DNA of 64,000 bases from Bacteroidota bacterium (lineage in GTDB: Bacteria; Bacteroidota; Bacteroidia; B-17B0; Aurantibacillaceae): positions 102,001 to 166,000 of the forward strand of contig JAQZBQ010000003.1 of the NCBI GenBank assembly GCA_029237825.1, read 5' to 3'. Positions 16,672-25,281 of this stretch are shown one piece after another (within the stretch, counting starts at the first letter, position 1; the number at the start of each line of letters is the position of its first letter). The notes under the pieces are model-generated. The model did no database searches and was not told where the DNA came from. It saw only the letters and a program-made list of their open reading frames with translations. Both the position numbers and the translations under genes were made by a program.

Positions 16672-17124
16672 ATGGAAAAAGTATCACAGCAGTTTTTAGA
16701 AGCCATTAATTTATTGATTGAAATTAATCAGTGCAGGGCGGAAGGATATAATGCCGTTGCAGATGAAATTTCGGGATCAACAATGAAAACATTGTTTTCG
16801 AGGTTAGCTGAAACTAGCTGGGAATGTCATGAAGAATTACATGCTGAGCTCCGCCGCCTTGGTGGAATAAAAGAATATATTTCTAAACCCGACATGTACC
16901 TCCCGTGGCAAGACCTAAAATCCATGGATATTAACAATAATAAGAAGCTTGTTTTTACATCAAGTGTGTATTGCGACCATGTGGTTAAGATGGCATACGA
17001 GGATGCACTGAAAAAAGCCGAGGAATCGATGATTAGCAATAAAGATCTGATATCACGACATTATTATATGATTACGGAAGACATAAACCGAGTCTCAAAT
17101 TTAAAAAAAGCGTTTGTATCCTAA
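16672..17124 (+). CDS. PA2169-type four-helix-bundle stress protein (DUF2383)
   Basis: A 150-residue ferritin-like helical bundle. The opening (FLEAINLLIEINQCRAEGYNAVADE) and the central WECHEELHAELRRLGG match the PA2169/DUF2383 family, whose members are often induced by stress and biofilm growth. Function is not established. It is the last gene of the 13315-17124 unit, and its stop codon runs directly into a strong terminator. Confidence 0.85.
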   Translation: MEKVSQQFLEAINLLIEINQCRAEGYNAVADEISGSTMKTLFSRLAETSWECHEELHAELRRLGGIKEYISKPDMYLPWQDLKSMDINNNKKLVFTSSVYCDHVVKMAYEDALKKAEESMISNKDLISRHYYMITEDINRVSNLKKAFVS

Positions 17125-17146
17125 AAAAGGCCTTCGGGCCTTTTTT
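17123..17146 (+). terminator. Intrinsic terminator with UUCG tetraloop
   Basis: AAAAAAGGCC-TTCG-GGCCTTTTTT. A GC-rich stem is closed on a C(UUCG)G loop with a long T-tract, overlapping the stop codon of the DUF2383 gene. Confidence 0.93.
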
Positions 17147-17366
17147 TTTGATCTTATCCTTACTTTAACATCGGTTCCTTTGATTAAATAAAAATAATTT
17201 AAGCGATGTATATATTATAGCAATGATTTAAATACATCTATCTAAACTGAAGGTTAATCTCTAAAGAAATCCATTTATACCTAACATGGTAAAATAGTAC
17301 AAGTAACTGATCAGTTAAACTAGTATCTAAGTAAATATTAATTGAGGTACAAAGTTTCATAAATGC
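17147..17366. other. Non-coding interval, no gene recognised
   Basis: AT-rich sequence with no convincing coding frame. The only structure I see is a 12-bp perfect palindrome, AACTGATCAGTT, at 17305-17316. No clear TAnnTTTG promoter for the downstream hairpin array was found on the plus strand. Confidence 0.5.
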
Positions 17367-17401
17367 AAAAGATCGGGATACCAGTGGTATTCCGATCTTT
17401 T
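17367..17401. terminator. Long perfect hairpin beside the repeat array
   Basis: AAAAGATCGG G ATACCA G TGGTAT T CCGATCTTTT: two perfectly paired arms of 10 and 6 bp separated by one G-U wobble, with A/T runs outside. It can act as a terminator in either direction. On the minus strand it would end a transcript coming through the hairpin array from the T9SS gene at 17882-19546. Confidence 0.7.
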
Positions 17402-17435
17402 GACGGCTCCTGATTTTGAAACTCTTTTCATTATT

Positions 17436-17821
17436 AAGCCTTACGGGGCTTTGCGGAAAGTAGAATAATAAACCAGGTCTGGAAAAAATGTCTGCCTTAC
17501 GGGGCATGCCAATCATTCCTACATTATGTCGTCTAACAGCTTAAAGTAACCTTACGGGGTTTGTCAATAAACGGTTTCGACTACTTAGATTTCCTAACCT
17601 TACGGGGTTAGATAATTATATTCTAATTGATATTATATTCGAGCCTTACGGGGCTGAGTATATAACAACAATCATATTTAAAACGTCATAAGCCTTACGG
17701 GGCTAGTGACACTAATTTTTGTTTAACATGTAATAGTCACTTAATCGGCCTTACGGGGCTTGCTTGTTGCGCCTATTTCATGTTAAACAGTTTTGAAAAA
17801 ATTGGTCGGCCTTACGGGGCT
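17436..17821. repeat. Array of eight covarying hairpins, core CCTTACGGGG
   Basis: Eight units with an invariant 10-base core start at 17439, 17495, 17550, 17598, 17644, 17693, 17749 and 17810. Unit-to-unit spacing is 45-61 bp, and the spacers are AT-rich and unrelated to each other. Flanking bases always pair: AAGCC/GGCTT (unit 1), TGCC/GGCA (2), AACC/GGTT (3), CTAACC/GGTTAG (4), AGCC/GGCT (5, 6), GGCC/GGCT with G-U (7, 8). The loop TTACGG contains a UACG (UNCG-type) tetraloop closed by U-G. Compensatory change with a fixed loop shows selection for structure. I saw no other copy in the window. Function unknown. Confidence 0.88.
17720..17789. repeat. 11-bp inverted repeat enclosing hairpin unit 7
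   Basis: TGTTTAACATG (17720-17730) and its exact complement CATGTTAAACA (17779-17789) flank unit 7, so that hairpin could sit on top of a longer stem. AGTGAC/GTCACT (17705-17710, 17736-17741) offers a competing pairing in the preceding spacer. Confidence 0.55.
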
Positions 17822-17881
17822 TGCCCAATCCTATGTGATTTTAAAGAACGTTCTGCAATTTCAATCTTAAAAGAAAACCAA

Positions 17882-19546
17882 TTATTTGTTCACCACAACC
17901 TTTCTAGTGGTGATCGTTTTGTCATTGTTTTTAATTTCCATAAAATAAATACCGCTATCCATATTAGAAATGTCCACATTGATTTTAGTATTATGCTTTG
18001 CTATTTTAGGATCTACCGTTTGGCCCAGGCAATTGGTTACACATACACTAACTTTTGATGTACTTTGCGCCACATCTACAGTAAACATTCCTGAACCTGG
18101 ATTTGGATAGATATGGACATTTTTTGATGTCAATGGTAAATCATTTATTCCAACCATCTGGGACATCTGGGTTACAAACGCATCTGTTCGGTCATAGTTA
18201 GTCACACTGATTGTTCCAAAATTTCCACCATCAAGCAAGCCACCGGTCGCATACACATTACCAATTCCATCCGCACAAATAGCTACACCCGATTCATATC
18301 CGAGTGATTCAACCCCATCAGGTGCACCACCAACCGCAATCGCACTAACAAAATTTCCCGAGTTATTAAAGGCCGCAAAGAACACATCCGAACTATCCGC
18401 AGCAGTTACTGTGGAAGACCCAAAACCTGCTGTTCCACCAAACTGGCCAGTAATGAAAAGGTGACTGCCATCAGTGCCGATACCTCTTGCACGGTCAATT
18501 AAAGGTCCACCAGCACGCTTGGCCCATTGTGTATTTCCATTTGCATCATAACATGCGATAAATACGTCAGCGTTTCCACCAGTAATCAACTGTGTTGATC
18601 CAAACATAGCAGAGGCGTTAAACTCTCCCGTTGTATAAATCATGCCCGCATTATCAATAGCCAAATCCCAGGCAACTTCATCATAATCCCCGCCAGCTGT
18701 TGTTACCCAAAGCAGGTTACCATTACTTGAATATTTAGCTACAAACGCGTCATAATAAGATCCGCTGCTTACAGAATAAGTCTGACTTCCGAATACAGCT
18801 CCATTCGAATAGAATCCGCAAACATAGACATTACCACTTGCGTCACATTTTATATTTTTCATTTCGTCACGGCCAGATCCGCCAGCTTTTCTTACCCATT
18901 GGAAATTTCCATCAGCATCATACTTAGCAATAAACATATCACTGTCTCCCGAACCATAAATTGTTGTAGTTCCACCGAAGGTGCATGTGTCTTTATAGTA
19001 TCCACACATATAAACGTTTCCTGAGTTGTCATATGTTACTCCTAATGATTTCTCACTGTAATGACCACCTTCCGTTCTTGCCCAGAGTAGGTTCCCGTTT
19101 AAATCATATTTGGCAAGCAAAATATCATTGTCACCTTTAGCGGTCACTGTCACGGTTGATCCTGGGAAAGATATGATGTGGCCAGCGCCCTCAATTTCAC
19201 CAGACACGTACAGGTAATTAGATCCATCACAATCCAAATCATGTGCATAATCACCGAGTGAACCACCACAAGTGCGGATCCAGGTTAACGCACCTGCAGG
19301 CGTATACTTTGCCAGAAATAAATCATGATTACAATCTGGAACACCATTACATGGTAACGTAGTTCCACTAAAGTTAGCGGCCATTTCATACTTGCCGGCT
19401 ACGTAAACATTCCCCGCATTGTCATTGACAATTCCCATTCCATAATCATAGGCCCAAAGACCTTCTCCCTTTGCCCAACCAAAGGTTTGCGATTTCAAGT
19501 TAATGTAAGCTATGCTTAACAAAATTAGTAAGTAGGTTTTTTTCAT
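17882..19546 (-). CDS. Exported SBBP-type beta-propeller protein with T9SS sorting domain
   Basis: A 554-residue secreted protein. The signal peptide starts MKKTYLLILLSIAYINLKSQ. About eight SBBP-like blades follow (~25-450), each with LYVSGE or VYVCGFY strands, AKYDxNGNxxWVRxAGG turns and DMFIAKYD edges. The last ~80 residues are a type A T9SS sorting domain (VHIYPNPGSGMFTVDVAQST ... RKVVVNK). It is therefore probably released or attached at the cell surface. The longest frame starts at 19600, but the signal peptide and promoter spacing favour the ATG at 19546. The hairpin array lies 60 bp beyond its stop and might be its 3' untranslated region. Confidence 0.9.
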   Translation of the reverse strand: MKKTYLLILLSIAYINLKSQTFGWAKGEGLWAYDYGMGIVNDNAGNVYVAGKYEMAANFSGTTLPCNGVPDCNHDLFLAKYTPAGALTWIRTCGGSLGDYAHDLDCDGSNYLYVSGEIEGAGHIISFPGSTVTVTAKGDNDILLAKYDLNGNLLWARTEGGHYSEKSLGVTYDNSGNVYMCGYYKDTCTFGGTTTIYGSGDSDMFIAKYDADGNFQWVRKAGGSGRDEMKNIKCDASGNVYVCGFYSNGAVFGSQTYSVSSGSYYDAFVAKYSSNGNLLWVTTAGGDYDEVAWDLAIDNAGMIYTTGEFNASAMFGSTQLITGGNADVFIACYDANGNTQWAKRAGGPLIDRARGIGTDGSHLFITGQFGGTAGFGSSTVTAADSSDVFFAAFNNSGNFVSAIAVGGAPDGVESLGYESGVAICADGIGNVYATGGLLDGGNFGTISVTNYDRTDAFVTQMSQMVGINDLPLTSKNVHIYPNPGSGMFTVDVAQSTSKVSVCVTNCLGQTVDPKIAKHNTKINVDISNMDSGIYFMEIKNNDKTITTRKVVVNK

Positions 19547-19576
19547 AACATTTAATTTTAGTGCTTTGATTTGTTG

Positions 19577-19640
19577 TAAACTTACTTTACTAAAAACCAA
19601 TTATCTTTATAATTTCGGTGATTGCGTATTTACAATAGCC
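19577..19640 (-). promoter_or_regulatory. Island promoter element, SBBP protein
   Basis: On the minus strand: GGCTAT (19640-19635), 15 bp, ACCGAA, then TAAGTTTA (19584-19577) at 33 bp. The -7 region TAAGTTTAC is the same as in front of the 43742 gene. Confidence 0.7.
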
Positions 19641-19660
19641 GGATAAATGAAATATTTATT

Positions 19661-20884
19661 TTAATCGTTTTTTGTATTTACGTCAGCTATAATTATCTCA
19701 GGGACATAATCCTGAACATTTCCTTCTTCAAGTTGTTCCTCTGCAGACTTTGAACTGGCGCCACTTTGAATGACCGCATATCTTTCTTTAAGGGCAAGAA
19801 ATGGCATCTCCAAAAAGCGATAAGACAAGTAAGTTGAGATTGCAAGCAATACATGAACCGCGACTAAAAAATAGAGATAGTTTTGGACTCCATACTTTTC
19901 GAATAAACATATCACAAGAAAAATGATCACTGGATTAAACATGTAGATTCCGTAGGACACTTTTCCAAAAAGATGAAAAATATTAGGACGGTCGACGGCA
20001 AACACAGCATTCTTATGAAACAGAAAGTTGCCTAACCAATAAGAAAAAGGAATAACAAACAGATACTTCTTCATTGTATCAATCAAGAACGAACCACTTT
20101 CAACGTAATTGACATTAAAAAATATCAGAAGAAAAAGTGTATAAATAATCAGTCTTACTGAAAGGGAATGATTGAATTTGATACGTTTATGATAGTATAA
20201 ATAACCAAAAAGCCCGCCCAGTGCAAGAATATCTATACGACTTAGGGTATGCACGTAATATGACATCCCATAATCACTGGTAGAATTTAAGAAGAAGCCG
20301 CGGAAAATGATGCAGACAAGAATGATACTAAGTAACGTTTGCGGAAGTTTCTTCATGGGTATAAATCCAATTAATAACGGACAAAAAAGATAAAAATGCT
20401 CTTCGATACAAATTGACCAGAGGTGGTTTGTGGCGACAGACTTCGGGCCGTTCTCAATTAAATCGAAGTTGCCTGCGAATAAAAAATGATAGAGATAGGT
20501 TGGACTTTGCTCGTAAAGAAAATAGCTTAATAGCGGAGCCAGCAAAATCATAAAAAAGTAAAGTGGCCAAATCCTAAAAGCCCTTCTAATGTAAAATTTG
20601 ATGACGTCAACTTTTCCGGTTTTCTCCTTCTCTGCAAGCAATAAATAAGTAAGAAGGAATCCACTGACAATGAAAAATATATCTACGCCAAAAGAAAAAT
20701 TATGCATCACGAGTTCAAATTTTTCAATAGAGGCAGGAGAAAAGGAATCCACTAACCCTTTAGGATTCCCAAATTTTATTTGCCATCCAAAAAAACAATG
20801 GAGCAAAACAATCATATACGCCGCCAAAAATCTTAATATGTCTAAATTTTTAAAATAAATTCGTTGTGTATTTCCGTTTTCCAT
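19661..20884 (-). CDS. Acyltransferase-3 family membrane protein
   Basis: A 407-residue integral membrane O-acyltransferase of the OafA/YrhL type, which adds acetyl or similar groups to extracellular polysaccharides. It opens with the family signature (NLDILRFLAAYMIVLLHCFF), where the conserved Arg and His lie in helix 1. About ten membrane helices follow, and the motif NHLWSICIEEHFYLFCPLL contains the typical WSLxxExxFY pattern. The C-terminal ~45 residues are charged and cytosolic. It follows the membrane-anchored CBM-like gene by 14 bp, so the two likely act on the same surface glycan. Confidence 0.92.
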   Translation of the reverse strand: MENGNTQRIYFKNLDILRFLAAYMIVLLHCFFGWQIKFGNPKGLVDSFSPASIEKFELVMHNFSFGVDIFFIVSGFLLTYLLLAEKEKTGKVDVIKFYIRRAFRIWPLYFFMILLAPLLSYFLYEQSPTYLYHFLFAGNFDLIENGPKSVATNHLWSICIEEHFYLFCPLLIGFIPMKKLPQTLLSIILVCIIFRGFFLNSTSDYGMSYYVHTLSRIDILALGGLFGYLYYHKRIKFNHSLSVRLIIYTLFLLIFFNVNYVESGSFLIDTMKKYLFVIPFSYWLGNFLFHKNAVFAVDRPNIFHLFGKVSYGIYMFNPVIIFLVICLFEKYGVQNYLYFLVAVHVLLAISTYLSYRFLEMPFLALKERYAVIQSGASSKSAEEQLEEGNVQDYVPEIIIADVNTKND

Positions 20885-20898
20885 AATCTTAATTTTTA

Positions 20899-21627
20899 TT
20901 ATTCTTTAATTCTACCAGTTGTAAAACATATAAAGTCAAAATACCAGTTGTGTTCCGGTTTGTATTTCTCAACCTGATCAAACGAGAAAATAACGGTATG
21001 CAAACCACCTTTACGGGATATATTCAACAAACTATCGCCACCCGCATTTGCATCAGCAAAATCGGTAAGGGGAATTGAAATTAATTGCCATTTATCCTGG
21101 GGTTTTAGTTTAACCGTATAGGTCCAACTGTCATCTTTGGCTTCGTCCAAAATACCATTGCTGTTATCATCTTCTTCTAGCCTCACTATCAGAGTTTCTT
21201 CTGCTCCAGAACTTTTAGGAACCAGCACACGAAAATTCAGAAAATCGGTATATGTATTTATATCAATATTTTTACCAACGCCTTTCCCCCACCCCGCATA
21301 TCCATCTGACCCGCGCCAGTCAATTTTCATACAGGTTTTTGATGCAGTTAAATTTCTATCCAGATGAGCAGTATCCAGCGATATCTTTGCCCTTCCATAA
21401 CCAAAAAATCCCGCTTTTTGAACAGAAACAGAATCAGAAGCGAGACCTTCAAAATCATCAATTAAAAGTACTATTTGGTCAATCCAGGAAATGCTGCTGT
21501 AATTACTTAATGTTTCGCCGCGGATTTCTGCAACCAGATATTTCCTTTCCACAAAAAAGATTAGAACCGCAGTTACAAATAAAGAGAATAAAATTTTAAT
21601 TGCTGGTTTGTTTGATTCTTCTTTCAT
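20899..21627 (-). CDS. Membrane-anchored CBM-like protein
   Basis: 242 residues. A single N-terminal membrane helix (IKILFSLFVTAVLIFFVERK) is followed by one beta-sandwich domain (~55-240) beginning LIDDFEG and containing GYAGWGKGVGKNI, LEEDDNSNG and KWQLISIPLTDF. The same motifs in the same order form the N-terminal domain of the GH26 protein at 35737-37380, so this is a stand-alone copy of a carbohydrate-binding-type module. It has no catalytic domain. The frame opens with TTG at 21633; I use the ATG at 21627. It is first in a unit with the acyltransferase. Confidence 0.75.
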   Translation of the reverse strand: MKEESNKPAIKILFSLFVTAVLIFFVERKYLVAEIRGETLSNYSSISWIDQIVLLIDDFEGLASDSVSVQKAGFFGYGRAKISLDTAHLDRNLTASKTCMKIDWRGSDGYAGWGKGVGKNIDINTYTDFLNFRVLVPKSSGAEETLIVRLEEDDNSNGILDEAKDDSWTYTVKLKPQDKWQLISIPLTDFADANAGGDSLLNISRKGGLHTVIFSFDQVEKYKPEHNWYFDFICFTTGRIKE

Positions 21628-21650
21628 AGGCAATGATTATAGGGTTTGGC

Positions 21651-21714
21651 CAAAATTATAATGCGATTGCAGTTGTGTATACTAGTATTCGTTCACACTG
21701 GCATTTAGATAGGC
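21651..21714 (-). promoter_or_regulatory. Island promoter element, CBM-acyltransferase unit
   Basis: On the minus strand: GCCTAT (21714-21709), 15 bp, AACGAA, then TAATTTTG (21658-21651) at 33 bp. One mismatch in the first half. Confidence 0.6.
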
Positions 21715-21825
21715 TAAACCTCGTTCTGAAAGATTATAATTCATGAGCTTTACGCAATTCCAAAAAATGTCAATCATTTCTTTCATATGTTCGTACAACG
21801 GTGTAAATAAATTAAGTCAATCCCT

Positions 21826-21888
21826 GGCTATCAGAAATAAGCAATTAACGAATTGTAGGTTGAAGCCTCATAGGCGTGTGTATTTTTG
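21826..21888 (+). promoter_or_regulatory. Island promoter element, STAS-GT2 unit
   Basis: GGCTAT (21826-21831), 15 bp, AACGAA (21847-21852), then TATTTTTG (21881-21888) at 32 bp. It is one of the best matches. The predicted start of transcription near 21895 leaves a ~40-base leader before the ATG at 21933. Confidence 0.7.
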
Positions 21889-21932
21889 CCACAAAGACAT
21901 TATTTCGTCAGATCACTAAAAAAAAAGAAATC

Positions 21933-22280
21933 ATGGAAACTAAGGTTGAGAATATAGTGGACCAGAAAGATAAACTCCAATTCGCCACAAACGAACCAGG
22001 GCTATTCTTATTAAATGAGCAAGTGTATGATCACGGAAGCATACAAATAAATGATGAAGAAGAAAAAGAAAAAGCACTCGCAGGTGTTCTATGTCAAGGG
22101 GTTCAATATTATGACTTTAAAAATGTACCCTATATAAACAATAACGGCCTTGCAAGTTTAATCCGCATCCTGAAAGCTTCTCTCAAAAATGGTATAAAAC
22201 TGAGATTTGTAAATGTAAATAAGCGAATTCAGATGAAGATAAAAACAATGGGGTTAGATAAATTCATTAACTGCAGTTAG
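21933..22280 (+). CDS. STAS-domain protein
   Basis: A 115-residue protein with a STAS-like alpha/beta fold in its second half: YYDFKNVPYINNNGLASLIR corresponds to the strand-turn-helix around the usual phosphorylated Ser of anti-sigma antagonists, here Asn-Asn rather than a clear DSSG. It ends with KNGIKLRFVNVNKRIQMKIKTMGLDKFI, typical of STAS helix 3 and strand 4. The frame is open from 21876, but promoter position favours the ATG at 21933. The GT2 gene starts 3 bp after its stop, suggesting that it regulates or partners that synthase. Confidence 0.75.
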   Translation: METKVENIVDQKDKLQFATNEPGLFLLNEQVYDHGSIQINDEEEKEKALAGVLCQGVQYYDFKNVPYINNNGLASLIRILKASLKNGIKLRFVNVNKRIQMKIKTMGLDKFINCS

Positions 22281-22283
22281 TAT

Positions 22284-24119
22284 ATGGCTGGAAAAGAATT
22301 TTACTTTAGCAAATTTGATGATAGATTGCCGTACAAAGCAATTCCGGACAATAAATTCCGCACATGGCTATTCCAATTTTCAGGAATCGTTACAATTGCA
22401 TTAGGCATCGCATACCTAAACTGGAGGTGGCGTTATTCGTTTAATTATGATGTTCTGTGGTTTTCATTACTCTTAGTAATCGCCGAAACGCTCAGCTTCG
22501 TAAGTACAATTTTACTGGTATTTAATTTCTGGGCCAATAAAGATCCCGAAAAGACACCACCGGTTCATTTTCTTTCTGAAATAGAGGACTTGGAAGGTCG
22601 CCCGGACAGGCCCATAAAAATTGACATATTTATTGCTACTTACAACGAGGAAGTTGAACTGGTGCGACTGAGTATTATAGACGCCAAGAAAATCAAATAC
22701 CCATATCCCGACGTGGAAGTGAAAATATATGTTTTGGATGATGGAAGGCGTGACGGAAGAAATCCTGCAAAAGAAAATATGAAAAAAGTTGCCGAAGAAG
22801 AAGGTGTGAACTATCTGATTCGGGAACATAACGAAGGCTACAAAGCGGGAAACCTTAAGAATGCATTGGAACACACCGACGGAGATTTGTTTGCCATACT
22901 TGATGCAGATACACGTGCATTTCCTGATTTTTTAAACAATACAACCGGGTATTTTAAACGAAAAAAAGTTGCCTGGGTTCAAACTCCGCAATGGTTTTAC
23001 GATACTACAGAGGCAGAAAAACTGAGTGATGTTATAATATCAAATCTTAACATTAAAAATAAACCCATTTCACGGTTTCTAGATTTTGCTTTCGGTAAAA
23101 TTATGGTGAATGAGGATATTTATGGGAATGATCCACGACTTTTTTATGATGCCATACTTCGTAAGAGAAACTTCCATAACGCTGCCTTTTGCTGTGGGGC
23201 AGCATCGGTACACAGACGTGAGGCGATTATGAGTTTGGCAGTAAAAGATTTTTCGGAAGAAATTTTAAAATTGGAAGAAGATCTTAAAAGTCAGCATAAA
23301 TCAAAAAAAGAAATAAAACAACAAACAGACCAGTTAATTCTTAATCAAGACGTAATTCCATTTAAGTTTCACGCCTCTGAGGATATTTACACTTCCATTA
23401 TGCTCCATGCGGACCGTGAAAACCGATGGGAAAGTATCCAGCATGCTGATATAGAATGCAAAATGTTGTCAACTCAGGATTTAGATAGCTGGATTAAACA
23501 ACATAAACGATATGCGGAAGGCTCCCTTGATATCGCACTTAAAGACAATCCGGTTTTTAAAAATGGGTTAACGTTTAGCCAGAAAATATGCTATTTTAAT
23601 ACCATCTGGTCCTATTTCGCGCCATTATGGATCCTAATATTCCTAATTAGTCCAATCATCTTTTTCTTCACCCTTAATTTACCGGTACGGGCATACAGTT
23701 TCGATTTCTTTAAGCATTTTCTTCCTTTCCAATTTATGAACACGCTAACAATTACGCTTGGATGTTGGGGAATTTCAACAAAACGTGGAGATCAGTACTA
23801 TATATCAAGTTTTTGGTTCATGCTCATGTCATTGATATCGGTTATTCGCGGTAAAAAAGTTGAGTTTAATGTTACGCGGAAAGATCTGCAGTTCAGTAAT
23901 AACAACCTTAAACACGTTATTCCTCATATGGTAATTATTGCGCTTATATTCCTGGGAATATTCTATAATATCATTCTCATATTAACCGATCACCACCCTA
24001 GCCCATCCGGATTTGCTGCAAATGCCTTTTGGTGTATTTTCAATATTATATCACTAAGTATAATGATTAGAGCAGCATTTTGGAAACCATTAAATAAACC
24101 TGCAACTGAACAACTATGA
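22284..24119 (+). CDS. Cellulose-synthase-like glycosyltransferase (GT2)
   Basis: A 611-residue processive beta-glycosyltransferase in the inner membrane. Two N-terminal helices (~30-85) precede the catalytic domain with the UDP-sugar Asp in LDDGRRDGR (152-153), the DAD metal motif (207-209), a TED-like HASEDIYTS (~372) and QHKRYAEGS (~409) at the QxxRW position, with Tyr in place of Trp. About four to five C-terminal helices would form the translocation channel. It lacks a PilZ domain. The product is unknown; cellulose or another beta-glucan or mannan is possible. It is in a tight operon with STAS (upstream) and an 87-residue membrane protein (4-bp overlap downstream). Confidence 0.88.
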   Translation: MAGKEFYFSKFDDRLPYKAIPDNKFRTWLFQFSGIVTIALGIAYLNWRWRYSFNYDVLWFSLLLVIAETLSFVSTILLVFNFWANKDPEKTPPVHFLSEIEDLEGRPDRPIKIDIFIATYNEEVELVRLSIIDAKKIKYPYPDVEVKIYVLDDGRRDGRNPAKENMKKVAEEEGVNYLIREHNEGYKAGNLKNALEHTDGDLFAILDADTRAFPDFLNNTTGYFKRKKVAWVQTPQWFYDTTEAEKLSDVIISNLNIKNKPISRFLDFAFGKIMVNEDIYGNDPRLFYDAILRKRNFHNAAFCCGAASVHRREAIMSLAVKDFSEEILKLEEDLKSQHKSKKEIKQQTDQLILNQDVIPFKFHASEDIYTSIMLHADRENRWESIQHADIECKMLSTQDLDSWIKQHKRYAEGSLDIALKDNPVFKNGLTFSQKICYFNTIWSYFAPLWILIFLISPIIFFFTLNLPVRAYSFDFFKHFLPFQFMNTLTITLGCWGISTKRGDQYYISSFWFMLMSLISVIRGKKVEFNVTRKDLQFSNNNLKHVIPHMVIIALIFLGIFYNIILILTDHHPSPSGFAANAFWCIFNIISLSIMIRAAFWKPLNKPATEQL

Positions 24120-24379
24120 AAAATTATACCTTTCTAATTAAACCCATCTTTTTTATTTTCAATTTAATATTTGCAACATGGCTCGTATTTAAGATTGAAG
24201 AAATTTCTCCATCTGATTTCGGCAAATACAAATCACTATTTGAAGATCCTCCCGGATCCATCGGGTATAAAAAGAAAAATCTTAAGAAGCTAATTGTGGA
24301 CTATAAAACCGGAAAGCTAGATAGCTTACAGCTTGAGAGGAAAATCGAAACATATCTTGAGTCAGGAAGAGCTGAATAA
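24116..24379 (+). CDS. Small membrane protein of the GT2 operon
   Basis: 87 residues. One hydrophobic segment (IKPIFFIFNLIFATWLVFKI, ~8-27) is followed by a charged ~60-residue tail. The start codon overlaps the GT2 stop in an ATGA arrangement, which indicates translational coupling. It may be an accessory subunit of the synthase. I do not recognise the family. Confidence 0.75.
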   Translation: MKNYTFLIKPIFFIFNLIFATWLVFKIEEISPSDFGKYKSLFEDPPGSIGYKKKNLKKLIVDYKTGKLDSLQLERKIETYLESGRAE

Positions 24380-24476
24380 CAATGGGCATCAAATTCACCC
24401 AGCGTCAAAATTATAGTTTTTCGATGGTTTTCGCACCGACTTTTGTACCGATTTCAACCCCAGTTTTTGCCATGTT

Positions 24477-24518
24477 AACGATTAACCTTACAAAAACCTT
24501 ATACATAAAGTACCTTTA
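24477..24518 (+). promoter_or_regulatory. Island promoter element (second half only), AraC gene
   Basis: AACGAT (24477-24482) lies 32 bp before TACCTTTA (24511-24518). The position of the first half (24456-24461) holds AACCCC, so this site is incomplete. Confidence 0.35.
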
Positions 24519-24585
24519 TCGACGAAAACAGGTAACTCAAGACACATAATTAAATAAAATATTAACAATTAAAATCATTAAGTCT

Positions 24586-25227
24586 ATGCAAAATCCAAAC
24601 GAAAAAACTATGCAGAACTCAAATGTCCCGAATCCTATTCAACAAAAAGCTTTTGAAAAAGGCAATCCGGTATTAAACCAGGAAAATCCAACAGCTGAAA
24701 ATCTTGATGCAGCACTGGATAAAGTTCGGGTAGAATTGATAAACAAGAAGAAAAACATTCTTATTGAAAAAATTAAGAAAACTGTAATTGAGCAGGTGTA
24801 CTATTCTGAGGAGCAATTAAAAACAAACTTTTCTGATTATTTGAGTGAAAAATTGGGTTACCATTACACGTATATGGCTAATCTGTTCGCAAAAGTTCAC
24901 GGATGTAGCATTCAGAGTTTTATAATAACGACTAAAATTGAGCGTGTTAAAGAACTATTGATTTATGAAGGGTTAACTTTGACTGAAATTTCATATAAAT
25001 TACATTACAGTAGCCTTGCTCACTTGTCAAACCAATTCAAAAAAATAACAGGAATGAGTCCATCTCAGTACTTAGCTTCTATCTCTAAGACAGAGTTTAT
25101 TCAAAATCATAAATTACCTGAATCATTGCCTGCTAGCCAGCCAACCTTATTGCAGGATAACCCATTACTTTTCAATTTAGGAAATTTAAATGGTTCTGCA
25201 GGTGATGCAGCTTATCAGCAACGCTAA
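24586..25227 (+). CDS. AraC-family HTH protein with unusual N-terminus
   Basis: 213 residues. Residues ~85-165 form the double helix-turn-helix of AraC/XylS proteins: IERVKELLIYEGLTLTEISY, then YSSLAHLSNQFKKITGMSPSQY, the family signature. The N-terminal ~85 residues have no cupin or sensor domain. They begin with an Asn/Pro-rich stretch and a Lys-rich helix, so ligand sensing is unlikely and control may be by abundance. The C-terminal ~45 residues are low complexity. A terminator follows 15 bp after the stop. Confidence 0.85.
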   Translation: MQNPNEKTMQNSNVPNPIQQKAFEKGNPVLNQENPTAENLDAALDKVRVELINKKKNILIEKIKKTVIEQVYYSEEQLKTNFSDYLSEKLGYHYTYMANLFAKVHGCSIQSFIITTKIERVKELLIYEGLTLTEISYKLHYSSLAHLSNQFKKITGMSPSQYLASISKTEFIQNHKLPESLPASQPTLLQDNPLLFNLGNLNGSAGDAAYQQR

Positions 25228-25242
25228 TAACTAAAGGAATGA

Positions 25243-25281
25243 AAAGAAACCGACAGAAGAATATCTGTCGGTTTCTTTGTT
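25243..25281 (+). terminator. Intrinsic terminator after the AraC gene
   Basis: AAAGAAACCGACAG (25243-25256) pairs with CTGTCGGTTTCTTT (25265-25278) across an 8-base loop, followed by GTTTT. Confidence 0.92.

Noticed and set aside
17436..17821. CRISPR array
   Set aside because: The repeat is only 10-16 bases, the stem bases change between units, spacers vary from about 29 to 47 bases, and no cas genes are near.
17238..18058. Two ~92-residue frames over the hairpin array and the 3' end of the T9SS gene
   Set aside because: No conserved-looking protein; one runs through the hairpins and the other into coding sequence of the opposite strand.
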